Below are positions 14,933 to 22,574 of a DNA stretch of 64,000 nucleotides, one piece after another. The translations under genes were made by a program, and so were the position numbers. The stretch is from Rhodoferax sp. (lineage in GTDB: Bacteria; Pseudomonadota; Gammaproteobacteria; Burkholderiales; Burkholderiaceae_C), in NCBI RefSeq assembly GCF_030697375.1, contig NZ_JAUYQD010000014.1:27021-91020 (forward strand), in the 5' to 3' direction. Each line of letters starts with the position of its first letter. The stretch's first letter is position 1. The notes under the pieces were generated by a model, which made no database searches, was not told where the DNA came from, and saw only the letters and a list, made by a program, of their open reading frames with translations.

Positions 14933-17815
14933 TCACGGAAGCGCCGGCTTGGGCACCTCAGGGGTGGGGGTGGGGACGCGCAGCGGGTCAACCACAGGTG
15001 CCTGGGGGTGAAACTGCGTCGCAAACCATTGCGTCATCTGCTGGCGCTCCCGCACCAGCTGGGCGAAGGCCGGGGCGGGAATGGGGCGGCTGACGATATA
15101 GCCCTGAATCACATCGCATCCGTTTTCTTGCAGGAAGGCCAGTTGTTCCTCCGTTTCCACCCCTTCGGCAATGACGTCCAGCTTGAGGCTGTGGGCCAAC
15201 GCAATGACGGCCCGCGAGATGGCAACGTCGTCCAGGTCGCCCGGCAGGCCGTCCACGAAGGACTTGTCGAGTTTGAGGGCATCGATGGGGAACCGTTTCA
15301 GGTAGCTCAGCGACGAATAACCGGTGCCGAAATCATCCACGCCAATGTGCACGACCCCCTTGGTCCGAATCTGGGTCAGCATGTCGGCCGCAAATTTGGG
15401 GTTGTGCATCAGCATGCTTTCGGTCACCTCCAGTTCGAGGTACCTGGGGTTGAGCCCGGTCTCCGCAAGGATGGCGCCAATCACGGTTGCAATATTGTTG
15501 TGCTGCAGTTGCCGCCCCGACAGATTGACCGCCACACACAGGGGCGGCATGGCGTCGTCTTGCCAGGCGCGGATCTGGGTGCACACGGTTTTCAAGATCC
15601 ATTCGCCCACCGGTTCGATCAGGCCGGTTTCTTCCAGAATGGGAATGAATTCACCCGGGGACACCAGGCCGCGGCCCGGGCAATTCCAACGCAACAGCGC
15701 CTCCGCCCCGATGATGGTTTCGGTGGCCAAACTGAACTTGGCTTGGTAATAGACCACGAACTCTTCCCGCTCCAGCGCCCGGCGCAGACCGCTTTCCATT
15801 TCGAGCCGACCCGCAGCCAGCGTGTTCATTTCTGGCGTGAAGAAGCGGTAGCCATTGCCGCCTTCTTCCTTGGCACGGTACATGGCGGTGTCGGCATTTT
15901 TGAGCAGGCTTTCGGCGTTGGTGCTGTCCGTTGGGTAGATGGTGACGCCAATGCTGGGGGTGACAAAGGCCTCCTGGCCGCTGAGCAGGATCGCAGGCGC
16001 CAAGGCTTCGACGATCTTGCTGGCGACGACCCGGGCGTCCTCCGGCCGTTTGATCTGCGGCAGGATGACGGTGAATTCGTCCCCCCCCAGGCGCGCCACC
16101 GTGTCCTCCTCTCGCACACACGCGAGCAGCCTGGCCGACACTTCGCACAAAAGGACGTCGCCCGCATCGTGGCCTAGGTTGTCATTGATGGTCTTGAACC
16201 GGTCCAGGTCCAAAAACATGATCGCCACCTGACCGTGGTGCCGTTCCGCCTGGGTCAGGGCTTGCTTCAGGCGGTCCCGGAACAGATCCCGGTTGGGCAG
16301 CAGGGTCAAGGCGTCGTAGTGGGCCAAAATCCGCAGCTGCGTTTCCGCTTGACGCCGCTCGATGGCGATGCGTGTCAGGTGGGCGGCGACCCAGATCAGC
16401 TCCCGGTCATGGGGGGGCTGGTTGGACATCTTGCGGTAGTGCGCCACGATGAAGCCCAGCAAATGCCCGTTGGTGGAGTGGACGGACACCGCAAATCCCG
16501 TCTCTATGTCAATGGGGGTAATCAGCTTGCGGTATTCCGACCAGATCGGGTTGACCGCAATGTCTTCAATCACGCCGCTGTATTCGTCCGACAGGCCATG
16601 TTTTTGCAATTCCTCCCGGGTGTTGGTGTGCACGAACAGGGTGTCCAGGGCCGATTGGCCGTGCTGGATGATGTTGTTGGCCACGGTGTGGGGCAGGCTG
16701 GTGCCGGTGGCAAACATGGACTTGTTGCTTTCGCTTTTTTCACGGAAAACGATGGCGCAAAACATTTGTCCAGATAGCTCCTCAAGGTGGCGCGCCAGCA
16801 CCCCCAGGGCCTCGCGGAGCGGTGCACCACACACCACCATTTCCAGAACCTCTTTCTCGGCCAACAAGAGCGCTTCGGCCCGTTTGCGTTCGCTGATGTC
16901 GCGGAAGCTTGAAACCCGCCCGACGACATTTCCGTCAATGAACTGGGGCCTGGAGTTCCACTCGAACAGACGCCCGTCGCGCAACTCCAGAACGGCGCCG
17001 TGGTCCACCACAATGTGCTGGGTCAGGTCCTTTTGTGTGGCCAAAAAGGTGGCCGGGTCCCGCAATTGGTTCGCCAGCGCGAACATGGTTTGGGCATCGG
17101 CGTCGCCCGAGCGGCTGGACTTGGGCTGGTTCCACAAATCCAGAAAGCGCTGATTGGCAACGACCGCCCGGCCAAGCACATCGGTCACCAAAATTCCATC
17201 GCCGGTAGATTCCAGCGTTGCGGCAAATATGGACAGGGACTTGGCCAGCTGCTCCTCGGTGGTCTTGCGCACGGCAGCCTCTTGCAGTGCCAGCCGGAAA
17301 GCCCGCATGGGGACATCCTTCAGGACAACAAAGGTCATCCACCCCAGCAATAACCCCGGCACGCTGATCAGGAACGCATAGGTCAGCAGGGGCCGCAAGG
17401 AGCTGCTCAGCTCCAGCTGCCGGCTCAGCGCGTCTCCCTGTTCCAGATTGCCGGTTCGGGTGATGAGAGGCGGTCTCAGGTCGCGTTGTTTGTCCATCAG
17501 CAGTTGCTTGTCGGCACTGATGATGCGGATATTGGATTCGCCGAGCAGCCCGCTCAGGGCTCCGACAATGTCCTGCGGGGACCGTGCCTCCAAGCTCCTG
17601 CTTCCTGAAGTGGTGGGAGGCGGTTTGTGGCTGCCATGGATGGCAACCTGAAGGGCTGTTTCCAATCGAACGCCCTCGCTCAGATACGCCAGGGTAAGAA
17701 AAACCAGCGGTATCAACAGGGCAATGAAGACACCACCGATCGAGGCCAAGCGTGCGATGGCCCGGGGTAAATCAGAGTCCGGGCTCAGAGGGATGGACGG
17801 GGGGGCGAATGGCAT
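14933..17815 (-). CDS. Membrane PAS-GAF-GGDEF-EAL cyclic-di-GMP signalling protein
   Basis: The start at ATG 17815 gives 960 residues; longer frames would run into the divergent MarR promoter. Two membrane helices (about residues 20-45 and a second before 200) frame a small periplasmic sensor. A PAS domain with LLVTD-type sequence (ILVTDVLGRAVVANQRFLDL), a GAF-like domain and then GGDEF and EAL domains follow. GGDEF is intact (ARLGGDEFTVI, about 575) with an RxxD inhibition site (REED) just before it. EAL is intact (GAEALLRW, about 705; DFGTGYSSL loop 6). Both synthesis and breakdown of c-di-GMP are therefore possible. It is a single gene. Confidence 0.9.
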   Translation of the reverse strand: MPFAPPSIPLSPDSDLPRAIARLASIGGVFIALLIPLVFLTLAYLSEGVRLETALQVAIHGSHKPPPTTSGSRSLEARSPQDIVGALSGLLGESNIRIISADKQLLMDKQRDLRPPLITRTGNLEQGDALSRQLELSSSLRPLLTYAFLISVPGLLLGWMTFVVLKDVPMRAFRLALQEAAVRKTTEEQLAKSLSIFAATLESTGDGILVTDVLGRAVVANQRFLDLWNQPKSSRSGDADAQTMFALANQLRDPATFLATQKDLTQHIVVDHGAVLELRDGRLFEWNSRPQFIDGNVVGRVSSFRDISERKRAEALLLAEKEVLEMVVCGAPLREALGVLARHLEELSGQMFCAIVFREKSESNKSMFATGTSLPHTVANNIIQHGQSALDTLFVHTNTREELQKHGLSDEYSGVIEDIAVNPIWSEYRKLITPIDIETGFAVSVHSTNGHLLGFIVAHYRKMSNQPPHDRELIWVAAHLTRIAIERRQAETQLRILAHYDALTLLPNRDLFRDRLKQALTQAERHHGQVAIMFLDLDRFKTINDNLGHDAGDVLLCEVSARLLACVREEDTVARLGGDEFTVILPQIKRPEDARVVASKIVEALAPAILLSGQEAFVTPSIGVTIYPTDSTNAESLLKNADTAMYRAKEEGGNGYRFFTPEMNTLAAGRLEMESGLRRALEREEFVVYYQAKFSLATETIIGAEALLRWNCPGRGLVSPGEFIPILEETGLIEPVGEWILKTVCTQIRAWQDDAMPPLCVAVNLSGRQLQHNNIATVIGAILAETGLNPRYLELEVTESMLMHNPKFAADMLTQIRTKGVVHIGVDDFGTGYSSLSYLKRFPIDALKLDKSFVDGLPGDLDDVAISRAVIALAHSLKLDVIAEGVETEEQLAFLQENGCDVIQGYIVSRPIPAPAFAQLVRERQQMTQWFATQFHPQAPVVDPLRVPTPTPEVPKPALP

Positions 17816-17913
17816 CCGTACTTCTAAAAATGGGTGTTTCCATTCTGTGGCTTCACTGCGGCCAGCGCCATAGCCGAATAGTCCTAGTCGGATTGTCCTA
17901 CCCTCTTGCCAGT

Positions 17914-17933
17914 TACTAAGAATTGTCTTAGTA
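17914..17933. promoter_or_regulatory. Perfect palindrome TACTAAGA-N4-TCTTAGTA, likely MarR operator
   Basis: The two 8-base arms (17914-17921 and 17926-17933) are exact reverse complements, 40 bases upstream of the MarR start in the divergent intergenic region. Size and AT-rich character match MarR-family operators. A degenerate extra half-site (CTTACTAA) occurs near 17950-17957. It probably mediates autoregulation of the marR-FUSC operon and perhaps of the c-di-GMP gene. Confidence 0.55.
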
Positions 17934-17972
17934 TTAAAACTACGAACAATCTTACTAATTGCAAGGATTTCT

Positions 17973-18425
17973 ATGTCCATCGATACCGAACACTGCGCCG
18001 TGCGTTTACGTGCGGCGGTGATGCAGCTCTCGCGCCAATTGCGATCGGGCATGCAGCGCGACGGCCTCAGTCTGGCCACACTGAGTGCACTCGGGCAGCT
18101 CTACCGGGGCGGTGCCCTGACGCCCACCGAGCTTGCCAAGCGTGAGGGCGTCAAGCTGCAGTCCCTGACACGTTTGCTGGCCGAGCTGGAATCGGCGGGC
18201 TGGATCACGCGCAAGGCCAACGCCACCGATGCACGCCAATCGGTGTTGTCGATCAGTCCGCAGGGCATCCAACGCCTGGGCACGGCGGTCAAGGGGGGCG
18301 AGTTGTCATTGGCCCACGCCATCGAGACCCGCTTGGGGGAAGAGGAGCAAGCTGTATTGCTGCGCGCCTGTACGCTGCTGGACACTCTGGGTGAAGCCAT
18401 GCAGGATGAGGGGCAGGGGTCATGA
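17973..18425 (+). CDS. MarR-family transcriptional regulator
   Basis: A 150-residue winged-helix protein: LSLATLSALGQLYRGGALTP leads into helix-turn-helix TELAKREGVKLQSLTRLLAELESA, then the wing ITRKANATDARQSVLSIS. N- and C-terminal helices supply the dimer interface. The gene overlaps the FUSC transporter gene by four bases (ATGA), so they are co-transcribed and the regulator most likely controls that exporter in response to a phenolic or aromatic ligand. A perfect palindrome 40 bases upstream is the probable operator. Confidence 0.9.
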   Translation: MSIDTEHCAVRLRAAVMQLSRQLRSGMQRDGLSLATLSALGQLYRGGALTPTELAKREGVKLQSLTRLLAELESAGWITRKANATDARQSVLSISPQGIQRLGTAVKGGELSLAHAIETRLGEEEQAVLLRACTLLDTLGEAMQDEGQGS

Positions 18426-19414
18426 GCCGCCTGGGTCTGAAATCCCAAGCGCTGTACCACGGTGCACAGTTGGCGGCGGCGGTGCTGATCGGGTATTTTG
18501 TGGCGGTGGTCCTGGGGCTGCCAGAGCGCTTTTGGGTGGTGATCACCGTGCTCATCGTCATGCGTGCCGATTCCGGCACCACCCTGGATGCCGGCTGGGA
18601 CCGCGTGTGGGGCACCGTGGTGGGTGTCCTGTCGGGTTTGGTGGGCGTGTTGTTGCAGCACCTGGGTGCCAACGCCATGGTGGTCACCCTGGCCATCATC
18701 AGCATGCTGGCGTTTGCCAGCGCGGCGCTGCCCCTGCTGCGCAGTGCCGCCGTGGCAGCGTTGATCATCCTGGGGGCTGGGGAGCTGGCTGGCTATTCGG
18801 TCCTCCAGGTGGCCCTGCTGCGGGTGCTCCAGATCGGTATTGGTGTGGCGGTCTCGGTGGCGCTGGCGCTGGCCACCTCCCGGTGGAGTACCCGGGCGCG
18901 GCTGGTGGCCGGCTGCGCGTCCTTGTTGGGCCGCTTGTCCTTGCAACTGCAAATGCACGGGCAGCGCGCCCGCCCGACGGAAGCGCAGGCGCAGGCCCGC
19001 AGTGCGGCGGTGCGCAGCGCGCTGGCCGGGCTGGAGACGCTGGCCCTCAGCGCCGACCGTCCTTTTCGCGGGTCCCGCTCCGTGGGCGAGCCGCTGCACG
19101 AACGGCACTACCGGCGTATCGCTGCGCTGACGGGCCGCGTGGTGCAGGACTCGGTGGTGCTGAACCGCGTGTTGACCCTGCTGCGCGAGTGCAACGAGGC
19201 GCACCTGGCGCAGGAGGCCGCCAGCACCGCCAGTGCGGCCCTCAGCAGCGTGGTCGGCACGCTCACCGCTGGGGGATCGCCGTCTTTGGACGCCCTGCGC
19301 CGGCTTGCCCACCACGATGCGGCGCATGCCAGCGCAGCCACGGCCATGTTGGCTGCGCCGCTGCGCCTGTTGCTGGACGATTTGCACCAGCTCAGCGCCA
19401 GCGCGGCAGGCTGA
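18422..19414 (+). CDS. FUSC-family (aromatic acid exporter-like) membrane protein
   Basis: A 330-residue protein with about six hydrophobic helices in residues 10-155, then a helical cytoplasmic tail. ERFWVVITVLIVMRADSGTT is the hallmark of the FUSC/ArAE fold (AaeB, YccS). It is shorter than AaeB (about 650 residues), containing one membrane half only, so it may act as a dimer. Coupling to MarR suggests efflux of an aromatic or weak acid. The stop codon lies inside a hairpin terminator. Confidence 0.8.
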   Translation: MSRLGLKSQALYHGAQLAAAVLIGYFVAVVLGLPERFWVVITVLIVMRADSGTTLDAGWDRVWGTVVGVLSGLVGVLLQHLGANAMVVTLAIISMLAFASAALPLLRSAAVAALIILGAGELAGYSVLQVALLRVLQIGIGVAVSVALALATSRWSTRARLVAGCASLLGRLSLQLQMHGQRARPTEAQAQARSAAVRSALAGLETLALSADRPFRGSRSVGEPLHERHYRRIAALTGRVVQDSVVLNRVLTLLRECNEAHLAQEAASTASAALSSVVGTLTAGGSPSLDALRRLAHHDAAHASAATAMLAAPLRLLLDDLHQLSASAAG

Positions 19415-19432
19415 TTTTTAAATCAGGTTTTT
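19411..19432 (+). terminator. Intrinsic terminator of the marR-FUSC operon
   Basis: CTGAT-TTTTAA-ATCAG (arms extendable to 7 bases) at 19411-19426 is followed by GTTTTT. It overlaps the FUSC stop codon (TGA at 19412-19414). Confidence 0.55.
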
Positions 19433-19643
19433 GAAATGCCCAGCGCCGCAACGGCCAGCGAAAAAACCGCCACCACCCCGCCCCAAAACCAGTAGGGCAA
19501 CCACAGCGCCTGGGCCATGACGGCGCTGTCGGAGGGCTGCGCCACACCATTAACGATGGCTTGCGCCGAAAACATGTAGTCCAGATCGGTGAACCACGAC
19601 AGGCACAGCGTCGCGGCGATCAGGTGCAACAGAAAAGCTGCGG
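19423..19643 (-). pseudogene. 3' fragment of the M50-like peptidase gene (left copy of the island-flanking repeat)
   Basis: The minus strand encodes 68 residues (LIAATLCLSWFTDLDYMFSA, then QALWLPYWFWGGVVAVFSLA) nearly identical to the C-terminus of the complete gene at 30310-30987. Bases 19435-19643 align without gaps to 30328-30536 with about 21 differences by eye, so roughly 90% identity. Homology ends abruptly after GCTGCGG at 19643, where island sequence begins. There is no zinc motif and no 5' part. It is the remnant left when the island was joined to, or carried in with, a second copy of the gene end. Confidence 0.8.
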
Positions 19644-19938
19644 GTTCTTGACAGGGATAGGTCTAGACGGTTTTACTCCAACGATTTGAGCGAACTGAAA
19701 ACCACCGCTCGCCACAAGCTCTGAAGTGTTCAAAAGCGACCTTCCACACCGACTTCCTTCTTCCAGCAAGCTGGGCAATGGCGACGTTACTTTTTTGGGA
19801 TATCGATAGTTGTGGCAATTTGATGCATTTGAGGAATATGCGTCAAGAACTGAGGCAGAATCTCACCAAATAATCACAATTGGCTGAGCCCTATTTCCCC
19901 AAAAATAGAGGTAGTTGGCCTGAAATTAGGGAGAGACC
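19644..19938. other. Non-coding left end of the Rhs island
   Basis: About 295 bases of lower-GC sequence between the truncated peptidase copy and the first island gene. No convincing ORF, tRNA or integrase remnant is visible. TTGACA at 19647 is followed 17 bases later by TTTTAC, a weak promoter-like pair. GGGAGAGACC just before 19939 is the ribosome-binding site of the next gene. Confidence 0.4.
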
Positions 19939-21705
19939 ATGGTTAGGTTTTACCGTTTTATCGTACTAGCGATTCTGGCACTACGGTGCATATCTATCGC
20001 GAATGCGGCACCTCTCGATTACAAGGGTTCGGCTGATTTGGCTGTAACCTGGCTGATCCAACAACGCAATATTGTTGACGGTAGTTGGGGTGCGACTGAC
20101 GATATGAAATTTGTTCAAACTTCTGAAGCCGTTCTGGCCTTGGCGGCGATGAATCGCCGCACTCAGGAGTATTACGCTGGCCTTGCATGGTTGGAGAACC
20201 ACACACCCATCAATGCAGACTTCATGGCCCGGCGTATTCTCGCCTTGCAGACAAATGGCGGCAACATAGCATCCGAACTCCAGTATTTGGGGACTGCACA
20301 AAATATCGTCGTTCCAGGCAATGGCGGACTTGGGTTATCAAGGAACTATCAGGGCGAGGCACTGGATACAGCACTCGTTTTGCAAGCAAACTCCTTGGCG
20401 GGCGGCCCGCTCAATGTCTCTGCTGCCATCTCTTACCTCATCGGCGCGCAACTTGCCGGGGGTGATGCGGGCTGGTCCATCGGACAAGAGAGTGTCAGCG
20501 ACCCAGTAACCACTGCCCAAGTGTTGCTCGCGCTTATTCCATTGCAGGGAAGCAATGCCGCGCTACCGGGGGTCATCGCGAACGGATTGACGGCGCTCAA
20601 CGCCAAGGTGAATACTGGTTCCGCCATCCCTTTTCAAGCCTTGGCGGCGTTAGTCAACCTGCGCTGGATCGCTAGCTCCACCGCAGCCACCACACTACTC
20701 AATAATTTGGTCACCAGCCAAATTGGCGGGAGTTGGGAAGGGGACATCTATGCGACTGCACTCGCGTTGCGCGCTCTGGCAGCCAGTATGTACGTCGACT
20801 TGGCAGTGCAACGCGACCCGGTCCTCGTGCCGGATCTGCTTCTCAGGGCTGCCATCAATCAGTCGCTTGGCCGCAGTGCATTGGACAGCCTGAACAAAGG
20901 TGAGTTGTCGCAGCTTACCAGTCTCAATATAAATGGATTGGGTGTAAGGAGCTTAGCGGGATTGCAGTATGCGACCAAGCTCGCCTATCTCGATGTAAGA
21001 AACAACAAAATTACGGACTTCACCGCAGTCGCGGGACTGAATGTGACAATTCTTAAGGACGGCAATGCTGGCAGCGTTGCTTATCCTATGGTGTGGAATG
21101 TCCACCCTGGATGGAATCTTTTGGGCAACGCCAGTGGTACCAACATCAGCGTTAGCGCGTTGTTTGGCGATCCCGTTAAGGTGACGTCGGTATGGAAATG
21201 GATCACTTCCGGCAATGCTCCAAATGTGGTTTATCCCACATGGGCTTTTTATACGCCGACCCTGTCAGACGGCGGTGCGGCATATGCTTCCAGCCACGGC
21301 TATGAGTTTCTCTCCACCACCATTAACAGTGGCGATGGCTTTTGGGTTGTTGGTAAGAGTGAATTCTCGGTTCAAGCGAACGTAACCGGTATTGTGGACT
21401 CGTCCGGCTTCCAATCGGGAGGCCCCAAAGCTTTGTCTCCAAGTTGGAACATGATTGCCACGGGTGACAATCTGACACCCAGCGACTTCAATAAGGCTAT
21501 TGGTGCCACATGGCCACCAGTTGGCATCGTGCCTGTCAACCTGATTTCACTGTGGACTTGGGACGCCATCAACTCGCTTTGGTACTTTTACGCGCCCACA
21601 CTCGAACAGACCGGTGGTCTGGCGGTGTACAACGCATCGAAGGGCTACAAGGATTTTGGCAGCAACACACTGACGTCGACCACTGGCATTTGGATGAACA
21701 AGTAA
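19939..21705 (+). CDS. Secreted alpha/alpha-toroid protein with LRR segment and tandem C-terminal repeats
   Basis: A 588-residue protein with a signal peptide (cleavage after IANA). Residues about 28-285 form repeated helical hairpins with VDGSWGATDD and GGSWEGDIYATALALRAL, the QW-like motif of terpene-cyclase/prenyltransferase toroids; secreted members are often non-enzymatic. A short leucine-rich stretch follows (LTSLNINGLGVRSLAGLQYA). The C-terminal part has two similar blocks of about 100 residues, each starting HPGWNLLGN or SPSWNMIAT and containing W-x-FYTPTL/W-YFYAPTL, likely beta-rich adhesion or anchoring modules. It is the first of four consecutive island genes, and its base composition is less GC-rich than that of the flanking chromosome. 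Confidence 0.65.
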   Translation: MVRFYRFIVLAILALRCISIANAAPLDYKGSADLAVTWLIQQRNIVDGSWGATDDMKFVQTSEAVLALAAMNRRTQEYYAGLAWLENHTPINADFMARRILALQTNGGNIASELQYLGTAQNIVVPGNGGLGLSRNYQGEALDTALVLQANSLAGGPLNVSAAISYLIGAQLAGGDAGWSIGQESVSDPVTTAQVLLALIPLQGSNAALPGVIANGLTALNAKVNTGSAIPFQALAALVNLRWIASSTAATTLLNNLVTSQIGGSWEGDIYATALALRALAASMYVDLAVQRDPVLVPDLLLRAAINQSLGRSALDSLNKGELSQLTSLNINGLGVRSLAGLQYATKLAYLDVRNNKITDFTAVAGLNVTILKDGNAGSVAYPMVWNVHPGWNLLGNASGTNISVSALFGDPVKVTSVWKWITSGNAPNVVYPTWAFYTPTLSDGGAAYASSHGYEFLSTTINSGDGFWVVGKSEFSVQANVTGIVDSSGFQSGGPKALSPSWNMIATGDNLTPSDFNKAIGATWPPVGIVPVNLISLWTWDAINSLWYFYAPTLEQTGGLAVYNASKGYKDFGSNTLTSTTGIWMNK

Positions 21706-21754
21706 GCAGTTCAATTTTTGTGCAATTGGCAATAGCTTCAATCAAGGACAAACC

Positions 21755-22519
21755 ATGAAATACCACCCACGAATTACAGCGGGTCTCGTGCTTGTGATGA
21801 CCCCGTTGTTGGCGTCCGCTCAAATTGACTTTGACGGTCCATTGTCCCCCGGATCGGCTCCAAGTGTTGTGACGGATCGATCGATGGCAGACTGTTCCTC
21901 TTTGGGATCGAACCAGAAAGACTGTAGCCATTTGAACGGGCTTAAACTGACAAATGTCCCGCATTTTGGTCGCCTGACTTCCCAGCAGCTTCAGGGCATT
22001 CAGCTTGCTGGAACAGCCATTCTGGGGGCCAAAGCTACTAGGCCCAATGATTCAGCGGTTGAGGCATTGAAGTCCGAGTTGCGGGCGCTTGCCGTTGAGT
22101 TGGATCAGGCGACCAATGTACCGGTCTCGGTATCACCTGGTATTCAGCGCAATCTGCCAGACGCAGCGGAACCAACAAAGGTACAGGGATCGTCCAAGGA
22201 TTCTGTAGGTGTGCTGCGCGCTCGCTTGGCCAACATTGATATAAAACGCAAGCAAAAGCATGACGAAGTGCACCAAAAAGTAACTCCTGAACAGAGGGCC
22301 CTTGCCGCAGTTTTTTCAAAAAAGGTTGATGAGCTGACTCAAGAAATCAGTTCAGCAATTGCCGGTTCGAATGGCGAACGTTTGGGTCGTCTCATAGCCT
22401 TGCGTGATCGGATGCAGATCAAGACTGTGAGAGAACTGATGTTCCAACGTCGAGGTGGCTCCACCGAGCCACTTAATGACGAAACACCGACCTTGTCCAT
22501 CCTCCCGCGCCAACGGTAA
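21755..22519 (+). CDS. Secreted protein of unknown function in the Rhs island
   Basis: A 254-residue protein with a signal peptide (cleavage near LLASAQ) and AAGGAC before the ATG. The N-terminal 60 residues contain two cysteines in CSSLGSNQKDC, a small disulfide loop. The rest is polar and helical with a coiled-coil tendency around residues 160-225 (KRKQKHDEVHQKVTPEQRAL). No family is recognised. It is 49 bases after the toroid protein gene and 55 bases before the Rhs gene, so it is probably in the same transcript and may assist Rhs export or surface retention. Confidence 0.6.
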   Translation: MKYHPRITAGLVLVMTPLLASAQIDFDGPLSPGSAPSVVTDRSMADCSSLGSNQKDCSHLNGLKLTNVPHFGRLTSQQLQGIQLAGTAILGAKATRPNDSAVEALKSELRALAVELDQATNVPVSVSPGIQRNLPDAAEPTKVQGSSKDSVGVLRARLANIDIKRKQKHDEVHQKVTPEQRALAAVFSKKVDELTQEISSAIAGSNGERLGRLIALRDRMQIKTVRELMFQRRGGSTEPLNDETPTLSILPRQR

Positions 22520-22574
22520 ATAACAACGTTTGCCGGGAATGTCCGGGCGAAGATCATCAGAATAGGGAAATTCA

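Noticed and set aside
19939..20800. Squalene/terpene cyclase enzyme
   Set aside because: The toroid repeats lack a DXDD or DDxxD catalytic motif and the protein is secreted, so an enzymatic cyclase role is unlikely.
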